Source: Bacteroidota bacterium (lineage in GTDB: Bacteria; Bacteroidota; Bacteroidia; B-17B0; Aurantibacillaceae). Taken from it: a stretch of DNA of 64,000 bases. The stretch spans positions 83,230-147,229 of the forward strand of contig JAAFIQ010000009.1 of NCBI GenBank assembly GCA_013298715.1, read 5' to 3'. Made by a program: the position numbers and the translations under genes. How positions within the stretch are numbered: position 1 is the first letter of the stretch; each line of letters begins with the position of its first letter. Below, piece by piece: positions 1 through 8,820 of the stretch. The notes beneath the pieces are model-generated. The model was not told where the DNA came from. It ran no database searches and worked only from the letters and a program-made list of their open reading frames with translations.

Positions 1-1441
1 CTGGTTGTTGTAATGAATAGTGACCGTTTTTAGGATTAGCATCATTCCATGATTCTAGCCAGTGGTGATCAGGGCATACGATATCTGCTAATTGCGCAGT
101 TTCATCTAGTACGCTTGCAAAAGAAATTTTTGTAGCTACTGACTTGTAAGCTTTTTCAAAATTTAAACTCGCAGGCGCTGTATAAACTGGGTTACAATTA
201 ACCGTTATTAACACATTTACTTTACCAGCAGCCATATCAGCTACTAATTCAGCAAATTCTTTATCATTACCTTGTTTGGTATTAAAATGATTTTGAACAT
301 CAACGGTTTTACCGTAATTATCCAACATTTTATTGATCCCGTTTACAAGTGTTTGAATTCCCTCATCATTAATACCAGAAACTACAATTGAATTTCCTTT
401 ATGTTTTACTAATTCATCAGCCGCTTTTTTAACAGCTTTTGAAGCAACTGCACTAGAAATTTTCCCTTCAGCACCTGCTTTGGCACCACCAGTAGCAATT
501 GCTACCTCGTTAAATAAAGCAACAACAACTGAACCTAATTCTGAAGCTTTAACCATTAAACGCTCATCGGCATTTGCACCAGTTAAAGAAAGATTTGATT
601 CGAAATGGTAATGTTTACTCATTTCAGGTTTATCTTTAGTAACCTTGCGGCCTGTAGCATATTGTTTTGCGAACTCAGCTGGATTTAACCAGTTACCTAA
701 AAAATCACAAGCAATACCAACTATGGTTTTTGCTTTGCTAAAATCGTAAGAAGAAACAACTGCTTTGCCCCAAACGTTTTTGTTTGCAAGGGTTAAAGCA
801 TTATAAGAAATTGCATCATAAGTAACAACCTTGGTAGAAGGGTGTTTTGAAGTAAACTCAGCTATTACAGCTTTAGTTGATGGAGAAATAATTGTAGAAG
901 TTAAAATACGAATGTTTGCTCCATTTAGAGCAGCGGCAACTTTTTCATCAGCAGTTTTCCAAGTAGCGTCAGCGCCTTTAACTAATGGGCCACGCAAACG
1001 TGCGCCATCATACAACCCTAAAACAGAAGCTTGAACACGTGCAGTAGTACCACCATGAGTAACTTTTGATAAATCATTACCTTCAATTTTAATAGGACGT
1101 CCTTCACGGGTTTTAACTAGTATTGAAGAATAATCGTGACCATCATAAAATGTAGAAGCGTAAAAATTAGCAACACCTGGTGTAACTTCTTCTGGCTTAA
1201 CAACGTAAGGAATAGATTTATTTACAGGTGTTTCGCAAGCAGCCAAAGCAACAGCTGCTGTGCTAAAACCCATAACTTTTAAGAAGTCGCGGCGCGAAGT
1301 ACCTGAAGTTTCAGCTTCTTCATTGCTTAAAAACTCATCCATTGGAAGTGGTTGAGCAAACTCGTTTTTTGCTTGCTCTTGGAACTCCTGACTGTTGTGC
1401 AATTCAGGTAATCCTTTCCAGTATTTTTTTGACATAGACAT
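1..1441 (-). CDS. actB: Alternative complex III subunit ActB (TAT-targeted molybdopterin-oxidoreductase-like iron-sulfur protein), partial
   Basis: The N-terminal ~480 codons of a minus-strand gene that runs off the left edge. Translation starts MSMSKKYWKGLPEL, with two in-frame ATGs at 1441 and 1435. A twin-arginine motif SRRDFLKVMGF is followed by a hydrophobic stretch ending LAAC, so export by TAT, possibly as a lipoprotein, is likely. The visible part then resembles the molybdopterin-oxidoreductase fold (for example VITVNCNPVYTAPASLNFEKA). In the family ActB is a large subunit of the quinol:cytochrome c oxidoreductase ACIII; its Mo-like domain is known to lack the cofactor and the iron-sulfur domain is further on, outside this window. 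It lies 40 nt downstream of actA, as in Bacteroidota ACIII operons. Confidence 0.93.
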   Translation of the reverse strand, partial: MSMSKKYWKGLPELHNSQEFQEQAKNEFAQPLPMDEFLSNEEAETSGTSRRDFLKVMGFSTAAVALAACETPVNKSIPYVVKPEEVTPGVANFYASTFYDGHDYSSILVKTREGRPIKIEGNDLSKVTHGGTTARVQASVLGLYDGARLRGPLVKGADATWKTADEKVAAALNGANIRILTSTIISPSTKAVIAEFTSKHPSTKVVTYDAISYNALTLANKNVWGKAVVSSYDFSKAKTIVGIACDFLGNWLNPAEFAKQYATGRKVTKDKPEMSKHYHFESNLSLTGANADERLMVKASELGSVVVALFNEVAIATGGAKAGAEGKISSAVASKAVKKAADELVKHKGNSIVVSGINDEGIQTLVNGINKMLDNYGKTVDVQNHFNTKQGNDKEFAELVADMAAGKVNVLITVNCNPVYTAPASLNFEKAYKSVATKISFASVLDETAQLADIVCPDHHWLESWNDANPKNGHYSLQQP

Positions 1442-1481
1442 TGTTTTAATTTCGTATTTCTAAAATCTAACTTCTAAATTT

Positions 1482-2777
1482 TTAGTAGTGACATTTACCA
1501 CATTCTAATCCACCAATCTTCTCTACTGTAAATTTAACATCGTATTGACCTTTGTATTTATCTTTTAAAGCTTTGTGAATTCTATCGTAATAAGCATTTC
1601 CTGCCATTGCAACTTCCGTTTTACGGTGGCACTCAATACACCATTTCATTGTTAGTGGAGATTTTTGTTCTGCAACCGTCATTTCTTTTACATTTCCATG
1701 GCAAGTTGTACACTCAATTTTACCAACCACCACGTGTTGTGAATGATTAAAATATACGTGATCTGGCAAATTGTGAACCTTAATCCATTGAATTGGATTT
1801 TCTTTTTTGCTAGGGTCGTAAATTCCTTTTTTAGGATCGAAACCATTTGCAGCATAAATTTTAGCAATTTCTTTTTCGCCATATTGCGGGCCTTTTTGAA
1901 TTCCTTTGTGGCAATTCATACAAATATTTACTGATGGAATACCAGCATGGCGCGATTTTTCAACAGAACTGTGGCAATATTGACAAGCAATTTCGTTATC
2001 GCCAGCATGTAATTTGTGAGAGAATTTAATTGGTTGCTCAGGCTTGTAACCTTTTTGTGTTTTCCAATCGTAATAAACACCAATATTGTAACAAGCATCC
2101 CAACACGATTTCATTCCGCCAAACACTAATAAAATTCCTAAAACACCCACTAATTTGCTATTTTTCGACATCCATTGGCGCACCTCTTGACCAAAGGTCA
2201 TATCTTTATTCTCAGGCTTACCTTCTGCACGATTAGCAGAGTTTTGTAAAGAGGTACGAACGCTGCGGAAAGCACCAATTAAAATTGCAAGAATTGTAAT
2301 AACACCTAAAATAATATAAAGTGGTTGCATACTGCCATTAGTTACTTCAGCAACATCGCCACCTGGACCCGAGGTAGAAGAAGTTGATGTTGGAGGCAGA
2401 ACTGGTGGCGCCTTTAAAAATCCTAAAATGGCGGTAACATCTTTCTCCGTTAATTGCCCTTCAAAAACGGTCATAGCAGCTTTACCGTATTTAGCATAAA
2501 TGGCATTAGCATAAGGGTCGCCGCTTTTAATAACTTTTTCGTTGTTAATAATCCATTTGGTTAACCATGCATCAGCAGGTTTAGGCACACGATCAAAAAT
2601 ACCTTTTAAGCCAGGACCAGTGCCCATAGCATCGGTGTGCGAAGAGTGACAAACGGCACAATTTTGTTTAAATAATTTTTCTCCGTCTTGGGCATTAAGC
2701 GTGGAAGAGATTGTAAAAACCGCCAGAACAGTTGCCAACAGGGCTTTTACGGAAAATCGAGCGATATGGTTTTTCAT
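1482..2777 (-). CDS. actA: Alternative complex III multiheme cytochrome c subunit ActA, with extra N-terminal cytochrome c domain
   Basis: 431-residue multiheme c-type cytochrome. A signal peptide ends near TLNAQD. It is followed by a class-I cytochrome c domain (CAVCH near residue 40, distal Met probably in the AAMTVFEG segment), a membrane segment near residue 150 (LYIILGVITILAILIGAF), a second one near 210, and then five more CxxCH motifs (CQYCH, CMNCH, CTTCH, CIECH, CGKCH). That makes six heme sites in all. ActA is the pentaheme electron-transfer subunit of ACIII, which passes electrons from menaquinol to a cytochrome c or directly to an oxidase; the sixth site here is the fused N-terminal domain. 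First gene of the visible operon, with actB following on the same strand. Confidence 0.94.
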   Translation of the reverse strand: MKNHIARFSVKALLATVLAVFTISSTLNAQDGEKLFKQNCAVCHSSHTDAMGTGPGLKGIFDRVPKPADAWLTKWIINNEKVIKSGDPYANAIYAKYGKAAMTVFEGQLTEKDVTAILGFLKAPPVLPPTSTSSTSGPGGDVAEVTNGSMQPLYIILGVITILAILIGAFRSVRTSLQNSANRAEGKPENKDMTFGQEVRQWMSKNSKLVGVLGILLVFGGMKSCWDACYNIGVYYDWKTQKGYKPEQPIKFSHKLHAGDNEIACQYCHSSVEKSRHAGIPSVNICMNCHKGIQKGPQYGEKEIAKIYAANGFDPKKGIYDPSKKENPIQWIKVHNLPDHVYFNHSQHVVVGKIECTTCHGNVKEMTVAEQKSPLTMKWCIECHRKTEVAMAGNAYYDRIHKALKDKYKGQYDVKFTVEKIGGLECGKCHY

Positions 2778-2819
2778 ATATTATTTCGAAAAAAACGTCT
2801 TTTTAATGTGGTTTTATGA

Positions 2820-2827
2820 CAAAAATA
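2820..2827 (-). promoter_or_regulatory. Candidate promoter of the actAB operon
   Basis: On the minus strand the sequence reads TATTTTTG, a full match to the Bacteroidota -7 consensus TAnnTTTG, 42 nt before the actA ATG. A TTTG lies 16 nt upstream (2844-2847), a little closer than the usual -33 spacing. The element sits inside an 8-bp inverted repeat (GTTTTATG / CATAAAAC, 2811-2838) that could be an operator. Confidence 0.4.
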
Positions 2828-3075
2828 TGACATAAAACGGAGGCAAAATTAGCAGAATAAGGACAACTGACACTCAAAAACTCAATTTTTTTTAGTTGAA
2901 ACTTTAATTTATAATGATTCTAAATAATAAATTACATTTCTTAAAAAACTATCTATAAAAAATTGTGATTTGTCGATTTAATTTAGTAGAGAATTTAGAA
3001 TTTTTTAATTTTCAGCGATGGTTTAATTAGATTCAAAAAATAGAATAAATTAGGGCATTATTTAGACAGCAAAAA

Positions 3076-4329
3076 ATGGCATATTTTAGAACATTTGTTT
3101 TAGTGTTAATTGTTAACTTTTCATTGGCGCAAAGCAACCCCGAAGATAAAAAATTAGATGAGGCTTATAAGCTGATAAAAAAAGAAAAGTACAAAGAGGC
3201 CGATAGCTATTTAGAAAAAGTATTAGTAGATGCTCCAAATTATGCACCTGGCTGGGTTCTTTTGTCAAAACTTCGCTATAAGGAATACGAAGATGCGAAA
3301 AAAAGCGATAATCTATTTGGAAACATTGCTGTTAGTGTAAAAGATAAAGATGGGAAAGAAAAAAAAGATGGCGACTCGTTATCAACTGCGCTTTTATCGT
3401 TGTTGCAAAACATAAGTCCATCTAAAACTGCTTTAGATAAATATTATTACACGTTGAGAAGAGCTACTTTAACTTGCAATGAGTGCGATAGGGCCTGTGC
3501 CATTTTAAGAGCAACATTCATTGATGTTGACGTTGATACCATGATTGGAAAAAAAGCCTTGCGCTATTTTAATGAAGCCGAACAAGAGTTTGGAAAAAAA
3601 AATTACGAAGCATCGGCAAAAAATTATAAACGTGCGTTAGAAGAACAGCCTAATTTTTACAAGGCGGCTTTGTACCTTGGCGACAGTTATTACTTTACCG
3701 AAAATTACGAATTAGCTGCTTTGGCGTTTAAAGATGCGTCTAACAAATATCCGTTTTTATTGGAGCCTCGTAAGTATTTAGTTGATGCATTTTATAAACA
3801 GAAACTTTATGAAAAATGTACAGATGAGTGTATGGAGGCGATGAAAGTTTATCCAGATTATATGATTGCTAGCAGGCTTGAAGATGGGTTGTATTATCAA
3901 AATAAAAAATTGAATGTGAAGTGGATGCCACGCGGGACATTTCCTAATAAAATAAATGATACCAGTAGTAAAAACTTAAACAAATATTTACCAAAAGAAC
4001 CGTTTATAGAAAACAAATGCTGGGAATATTATATAAATGCTGCCAAAAAGGTAACTAAGTATTGCAATAAAAAAGGGATTATTACTGAATTAAACGATAT
4101 TACCAAGCAACGGTATTTGGAACTTTATAGTTGGGAAGAAATGCTAAAAAACAGCAACGATGAATCGCTAAAGGAAGCAAAACGAATGAAAGAAGAAGGT
4201 TTTTTAGATTGCTATGTTATGGTAACCTGCTTCCATCACGATATATATGACCAATACAAAGATTTTGTATTCCGGAATAAGGAACGCATAGCCTTGTATT
4301 TTAAAAAATATATTGTTACTAAAATCTAA
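3076..4329 (+). CDS. Secreted tetratricopeptide-repeat protein
   Basis: 417 residues. An N-terminal signal peptide (hydrophobic FVLVLIVNFSLAQ) indicates export to the periplasm or cell surface. TPR-like helical hairpins are visible around residues 25-70 (DEAYKLIKKEKYKEADSYLEKVL) and 165-265 (ALRYFNEAEQEFGKKNYEAS, AALYLGDSYYFTENYELAAL). The C-terminal third is Lys/Glu-rich and has no recognisable domain. TPR proteins are protein-protein scaffolds; no enzymatic motif is seen. It is divergent from actA and followed by the sigma-factor cluster on the same strand, with about 70 nt between. The specific role is unknown. Confidence 0.8.
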   Translation: MAYFRTFVLVLIVNFSLAQSNPEDKKLDEAYKLIKKEKYKEADSYLEKVLVDAPNYAPGWVLLSKLRYKEYEDAKKSDNLFGNIAVSVKDKDGKEKKDGDSLSTALLSLLQNISPSKTALDKYYYTLRRATLTCNECDRACAILRATFIDVDVDTMIGKKALRYFNEAEQEFGKKNYEASAKNYKRALEEQPNFYKAALYLGDSYYFTENYELAALAFKDASNKYPFLLEPRKYLVDAFYKQKLYEKCTDECMEAMKVYPDYMIASRLEDGLYYQNKKLNVKWMPRGTFPNKINDTSSKNLNKYLPKEPFIENKCWEYYINAAKKVTKYCNKKGIITELNDITKQRYLELYSWEEMLKNSNDESLKEAKRMKEEGFLDCYVMVTCFHHDIYDQYKDFVFRNKERIALYFKKYIVTKI

Positions 4330-4394
4330 TACAATTTTTTTGGATTGAACGTTTAGCGAAGTTGCGTGTATTAATAATAAATCCACTAACTAAA

Positions 4395-4402
4395 TAACTT
4401 TG
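4395..4402 (+). promoter_or_regulatory. Possible -7 promoter element of the ECF sigma cluster
   Basis: TAACTTTG matches TAnnTTTG. I see no good -33 TTG at the expected distance. If real, transcription would begin near 4407-4410 and the first usable start would be the ATG at 4442, not the TTG at 4400 that overlaps this element. Confidence 0.3.
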
Positions 4403-4971
4403 CAAATTACTGCGCTTGCTATCTATACCGATGAAGAATTAATGAATTTAATTTGCAAAGGCAATACAATTGCTTATGAGGAATTGTATTATAGATACGG
4501 CAAACAATTATTAGGCTACTTTTTAAAATGTTGAATCACGATAAAGAAAAAGCGGAAGATGCCTTACAGAACTTATTTCTTAAACTTGCGGAAAAACCAG
4601 AACAATTTGATACGACAAAAAAATTTAAAACGTGGATATATACAGTGGCAACAAATGTGTGCAAAAATTATTACAGGCACCAAACTGTAATAAATAAAGC
4701 ACATGCAGAGCTTAGTTATTTAAGCGACATAAATGAAAAAACTGCATTAAACATAATTGATATAGATAAAAATCAATTTAAATCAGAATTAGAAAAGGTG
4801 TTGCACGAACTACCATTTGATAAAAGAGAAACATTTGTGTTACGATATATTAATGAAAAAACAATTAGCGAAATTGCCAAAATACAAAACTGCGCCGAAG
4901 GAACAATAAAATCGCGTATACACTACACACTAAAAATTTTACAAGAACAATTAAAAGAATATAAGTCATGA
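4400..4971 (+). CDS. ECF-type RNA polymerase sigma factor, reading frame interrupted (-1 frameshift or assembly indel)
   Basis: Region 2 begins in one frame (TDEELMNLICKGNTIAYEEL, codons from 4427) and stops at TGA 4532-4534. It continues in the -1 frame from ATG 4528 (MLNHDKEKAEDALQNLFLKL), through the region 2 end (KFKTWIYTVATNVCKNYYRH) and region 4 (LPFDKRETFVLRYINEKTIS, then IAKIQNCAEGTIKSRIHYTL). Joined, the two parts give an ordinary ECF sigma of about 180-190 residues. The switch falls on T TTA AAA (4522-4528), a textbook -1 slippery heptamer, directly before the stop. Options are programmed frameshifting, a lost A in the AAAA run, a sequencing error, or reinitiation at ATG 4528 giving a protein that lacks half of region 2. 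The start is TTG 4400 or, more likely, ATG 4442. It overlaps the next gene by 4 nt. Confidence 0.8.
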
Positions 4972-5327
4972 AAAATAATGTAGAAAATTTAATTTCACAA
5001 AACTTTGAAACAGAAATTCAAAATTTGAAATTGCCGGCTTTTTCTAATTTAACTAAAGGTATCCACCTAATTGAAAAACGAAAACCTGACTATAAAACAG
5101 AATCTGATACTGATTTTTATTATTTTATTGCCAAGTTTTTGAATTTAAAAATTAAAATGTACCAGGTACTAATTGTGTTTGCAATAGTGTTAAGCACCTA
5201 TTTGTATTATAGCGATTCTAAAATAAGAATAGCCAACGGCGAAACAAAAGTAGCACCAATTGAAATTACCATCCCCGCAAACAGCTATACTGTGATGGCT
5301 TGCGTTAAAGAAACAAAAACAATATAA
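4968..5327 (+). CDS. Small single-pass membrane protein, possible anti-sigma factor
   Basis: 119 residues with a Lys/Glu-rich cytoplasmic N-terminus of about 60 residues, one membrane segment (MYQVLIVFAIVLSTYLYY, residues ~65-82) and a ~37-residue external tail. No anti-sigma zinc motif (HxxxCxxC) is present. The start ATG overlaps the sigma stop (ATGA), implying translational coupling; this position and topology are typical of anti-sigma factors, and that is the basis of the proposal. The downstream gene starts 6 nt after its stop, so the three genes look like one operon. Function unproven. Confidence 0.6.
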   Translation: MKNNVENLISQNFETEIQNLKLPAFSNLTKGIHLIEKRKPDYKTESDTDFYYFIAKFLNLKIKMYQVLIVFAIVLSTYLYYSDSKIRIANGETKVAPIEITIPANSYTVMACVKETKTI

Positions 5328-5333
5328 AAAATT

Positions 5334-7565
5334 ATGGAAGAAGCAATAGAAAATAAACCAAATAGCGAACAACAATTAGACGCCAATTTTAAATACTTAC
5401 CTTTTTTTAATAAAACACAACCAGTAATTATTTTAATACTACTAGGTTTTATTTTTTATATAAACTCAATAAACAATGAATCTGCTTTAGATGATGGAAT
5501 AGCTATTCATCAAAACGAATTTGTATTGAAAGGTGCAACACAAATTAAAAACATTTTTACACACGATGACTATTATTTTTTTTATAAACGAATGAATGCC
5601 AGCGATCAATTATTTGGTGGGCGCTACCGCCCACTAGGAACAGCAAGCTACGCTATTGAGCAAGAATTTATTGGGACTTACAGAACTGGCTTTTATTATT
5701 TCTGTCAAGATTTAAATAATAATGGAATAGTTGATGATAAGCAAATTGATTATACCAGCGAAATTGGCAAAAACGAAACAAATTTTGAGTGTAATGAATT
5801 ACGAACGAAATATGAAAATAGAAAAGTAAAGGGAGCAGAGTGTTTGAATTGTTGGGACTTGAATAAAAATGGAAACAATGATTTTGAAGAAGACCTGAAT
5901 CACGATGGTGTTTTTAATGAAGTAGATTGCCAAGTTAAGGGCGCAGGCTTAAGACATCTTAACAACGTAATAATTTATATCTTATGTTGTTTAGCGTTTT
6001 ACACCTTGCTAAAAAAATTTATTTTTAAAACTAACCCGGATTTTGCATTTGTTACTGCGCTTTTGTTTTTAATCCATCCTGTACATACCGAAGTAGTTGC
6101 TTATGTGTTTGGAAGACATCATTTACTTTGTTTTCTATTTTCTTGCTACACCTTAATTTATTGCTTAAAATATGCAAGTAACAAATCTTTTTTTAATATT
6201 TTTATTAGTGCGTTAAGCTTTTTATTGGCATTATTCTCGGGCGAATTTTCTTTTCTACTTTTTATTTTAATACCGCTAACCTTATATGTTTTTGCAGATA
6301 ACAAAAAAACACTGTTACTTTATTTAATCTTAATTAGCGTGTTTGCCTTTTATTTATTTATGCGTGTTAACTCTGTTTATATGGGGGCTGGGAGATTAGA
6401 TACAGAGCCATTAAATAATCCTTACGCTTTTGCAACTGGAGAAGAAAAATTTGCAACAAAAATTTATATGTTGTTGTATTATTTAAAACAAAGTATTTTT
6501 CCATATCCATTAATAAGTGATTATTCATTCGATTCAATTTCGTATAGAAATTTTGCCAGTTGGGATTTTTGGCTCTCTGTAATAATAAATCTAAGTTTAT
6601 TATTTTATGCCGTTGCACAAACCATTAAAAAAAATGTATTGGGTTATGGTTTGTTGGTTTATTTTATATCCATCATTCCTTGTTGCCAATTACTTTTTCC
6701 AACAAGCGTGGTTTTTATAGAATCATTCCTTTTTCATGCATCCATTGGCGTATGTATTGTTCTCACCATTTTACTTTTTAAACTTTTAGAAATTTTAAAA
6801 ACACCTGAAAAAAAATACAGAACTGTACTTCTCACTTCCTTTATAGTGTTAATTGTAGTTAGTTTAATAGTTGTGGTAAACCGAAATGCTGATTGGAAGA
6901 ATGATGTAACTTTATTTTTTAAAGATGTAAAAAAACAACCACGCTCCGTTTTAATTTTAGGTAACGCCGGTGCGCGTTGGATAGATTTAGCAGATACACG
7001 TGAAATTACCGGGGTGGCTATACCAGGAGGCGATACAGCCGTTTTTAATGATTATAACGGAACCTTAACAATTTCGGATGAAGATATGAAACTTTTTAAT
7101 GCTAAAACAAAACGCGAAGCTGCATTAAAAAAAGGTATTAATTTTTTAGATACCGCAGTAAAATTGCACCCGCAATACGTAAACGGATTTTTAAATTTAG
7201 GTTTAGCACATTTTAAATTGTATAGCGATGAACAGTGTATTTTAAATTGGAAGCGTGCAGAGAAATTGTACCCTGATAATCCTTATTTGCAAAGCTATTA
7301 TTCTGTTTACCAAAAAGTTTTGTCAGAAAAGTACAATGCTGCAAGAACAAAAAATGAATTTGAGAATGCTGAAAAATATTTGTTGTATTTACATTTTGTG
7401 AATCCTAAGAACGAAGAAGGATTAGAAAATTTATGCCAACTCTACTTTGACATAAAACACTATGAAGCATGCAAGAACAGGCTTAAGGAATTATTGAAAC
7501 TTGACCCTAAAAATAATATTGGAAATGAATTAACAGTAAAGTTAAAAGAGTTGGCAGGGAAATAA
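5334..7565 (+). CDS. TMTC-like multi-pass membrane protein with EF-hand-like loops and C-terminal TPRs
   Basis: 743 residues. One membrane segment (~25-45) is followed by an external segment with GGRYRPLG, a motif typical of TMTC/O-mannosyltransferase-like proteins. A Cys-rich insert (~125-205) follows, with DxNxNGxxD calcium-loop repeats (DLNNNGIVDD, DLNKNGNNDFEEDLNHDG). About ten hydrophobic segments run from ~210 to ~520, including HPVHTEVVAYVFGRHHLL. A soluble TPR tail (~590-740) contains ALKKGINFLDTAVKLHPQYV and GFLNLGLAHFKLY. By family it may glycosylate exported proteins using a polyprenyl-linked sugar, but no catalytic residue can be assigned with certainty. It is the last gene of the sigma / small membrane protein cluster. 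Confidence 0.7.
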   Translation: MEEAIENKPNSEQQLDANFKYLPFFNKTQPVIILILLGFIFYINSINNESALDDGIAIHQNEFVLKGATQIKNIFTHDDYYFFYKRMNASDQLFGGRYRPLGTASYAIEQEFIGTYRTGFYYFCQDLNNNGIVDDKQIDYTSEIGKNETNFECNELRTKYENRKVKGAECLNCWDLNKNGNNDFEEDLNHDGVFNEVDCQVKGAGLRHLNNVIIYILCCLAFYTLLKKFIFKTNPDFAFVTALLFLIHPVHTEVVAYVFGRHHLLCFLFSCYTLIYCLKYASNKSFFNIFISALSFLLALFSGEFSFLLFILIPLTLYVFADNKKTLLLYLILISVFAFYLFMRVNSVYMGAGRLDTEPLNNPYAFATGEEKFATKIYMLLYYLKQSIFPYPLISDYSFDSISYRNFASWDFWLSVIINLSLLFYAVAQTIKKNVLGYGLLVYFISIIPCCQLLFPTSVVFIESFLFHASIGVCIVLTILLFKLLEILKTPEKKYRTVLLTSFIVLIVVSLIVVVNRNADWKNDVTLFFKDVKKQPRSVLILGNAGARWIDLADTREITGVAIPGGDTAVFNDYNGTLTISDEDMKLFNAKTKREAALKKGINFLDTAVKLHPQYVNGFLNLGLAHFKLYSDEQCILNWKRAEKLYPDNPYLQSYYSVYQKVLSEKYNAARTKNEFENAEKYLLYLHFVNPKNEEGLENLCQLYFDIKHYEACKNRLKELLKLDPKNNIGNELTVKLKELAGK

Positions 7566-7571
7566 AAATCC

Positions 7572-8585
7572 TCAATCTTTAATTCTTTCTATATACTCAT
7601 CAACAATTTTAAACATGGTGCTAAAAAATTGGTAGCGTTGTTTTTCGCTAACGCCACTAATTAAATTACTTTTCTTTTCTAAATTTTTAATCCAATGTTC
7701 TGTTTCATCACAAAACTCAGGGTTGTTTGTTGTTAAAGAATTTAGCGTGTTGAACGAAATATAGGAATAGTTATTGGCATCAGCTTTAATATAAATACAA
7801 TTTGTACCAAGAACCACTTCGCTATTATACAATAAAAACGTTTCTGACTTATCGCTTTTATTTTTACGAGCATCTGCAGCATTCTTTTGAATCATTTCTA
7901 ACGTAGTTCTGTACTCCGTTAGTAGTTCAATCGCTTGATCTTTATTAATAATGCCACTATCAAAGTAGAATTGAACTTGTCGCAAACCGGTTAGTACTGT
8001 TTCCGTAGTCCAAATTTCTGTACTTGGTATGGTTAAATATTCCTTAAAGCAATTATGTGCAATTTCAATCAATTTTTCGTTCACAAACCCAAACTCAAAT
8101 TTTTGGTTTTGATAGGCAGGTACGTTTAAAACACTGCGTTGCCAATAAAACAATTTAAACTCAGTAAATTTTTTTGTTGAAAAGGAATAAAAAATCGGTA
8201 TTTCCTCTGCTACATAGGAAATTTTTATATCCTCAAATTTATTTATGGTTTTTAAATGGGTTAAAATTCGTGTTAAATAGTGCTCAAAATTTTTTTCACT
8301 GTCAGTAAGCTTTGTGTAGGCAAAGGTTACTGTATCACTTCTATTGCTAAACACCTCATCAATACTAATAGCATATTTTTTGGTTATTTTATAAACCTCA
8401 TCAATTGTTAGTTCAGTTTCTCCTCTTATTCTTCGGTAAGCACTATCAATGCTCACATCCAAAATATCAGCTAATTCTTCAGCCAAACCAACAGTAGAAG
8501 GCATGGTATCTTTTAATTTATTAATAAAAATTTGTTGAATATTTTGGCCAGTTGAAATTGGCTTTGGCGCTTTTTTAATAGGCAT
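7572..8585 (-). CDS. HTH-domain transcriptional regulator
   Basis: 337 residues. An Xre-like helix-turn-helix lies at residues ~30-80 (LAEELADILDVSIDSAYRRI then GETELTIDEVYKITKKYAIS). The remaining ~250 residues are alpha-helical, lack a known ligand motif by eye, and end with a Lys-rich C-terminus. Such long HTH proteins are common in Bacteroidota and poorly characterised. It is divergent from the CDP-alcohol phosphatidyltransferase gene at 8821. The shared intergenic region carries two near-identical TTGC-N7-GCAA dyads that are natural candidates for its binding sites. Confidence 0.75.
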   Translation of the reverse strand: MPIKKAPKPISTGQNIQQIFINKLKDTMPSTVGLAEELADILDVSIDSAYRRIRGETELTIDEVYKITKKYAISIDEVFSNRSDTVTFAYTKLTDSEKNFEHYLTRILTHLKTINKFEDIKISYVAEEIPIFYSFSTKKFTEFKLFYWQRSVLNVPAYQNQKFEFGFVNEKLIEIAHNCFKEYLTIPSTEIWTTETVLTGLRQVQFYFDSGIINKDQAIELLTEYRTTLEMIQKNAADARKNKSDKSETFLLYNSEVVLGTNCIYIKADANNYSYISFNTLNSLTTNNPEFCDETEHWIKNLEKKSNLISGVSEKQRYQFFSTMFKIVDEYIERIKD

Positions 8586-8620
8586 TATTTATGATTTAAT
8601 CATTTAAAATTAGTTTTTAT

Positions 8621-8678
8621 TTGCAAAAAAAGCAAATTTGATTTTTTACACCGCAGTTACTTGTAAAAAAAGCAAATT
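8621..8678. promoter_or_regulatory. Paired dyad operator candidate, two 18-bp repeats 40 bp apart
   Basis: The 18-mer at 8621-8638 (TTGCAAAAAAAGCAAATT) recurs at 8661-8678 with one change (TTGT for TTGC). Each contains an inverted TTGC-N7-GCAA core. Start-to-start distance is exactly 40 bp, close to four helical turns, so both dyads face the same side. They lie between the HTH regulator (minus) and the gene at 8821 (plus). Confidence 0.55.
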
Positions 8679-8820
8679 CCATAATCCAAACATTTGCGCA
8701 TTTTGAATAATTGCATAAACTAAAAAATTGACAACTCCTTTCAATTATATAGATAATTATTTATGGCGCAATTTTGTAAAAGATTAATTGCTGAGCCCTT
8801 AATCGTAAAAAATAAAAAAC

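Noticed and set aside
831..1034. Plus-strand 67-codon ORF
   Set aside because: Lies inside actB on the opposite strand; composition and lack of homology mark it as a shadow frame.
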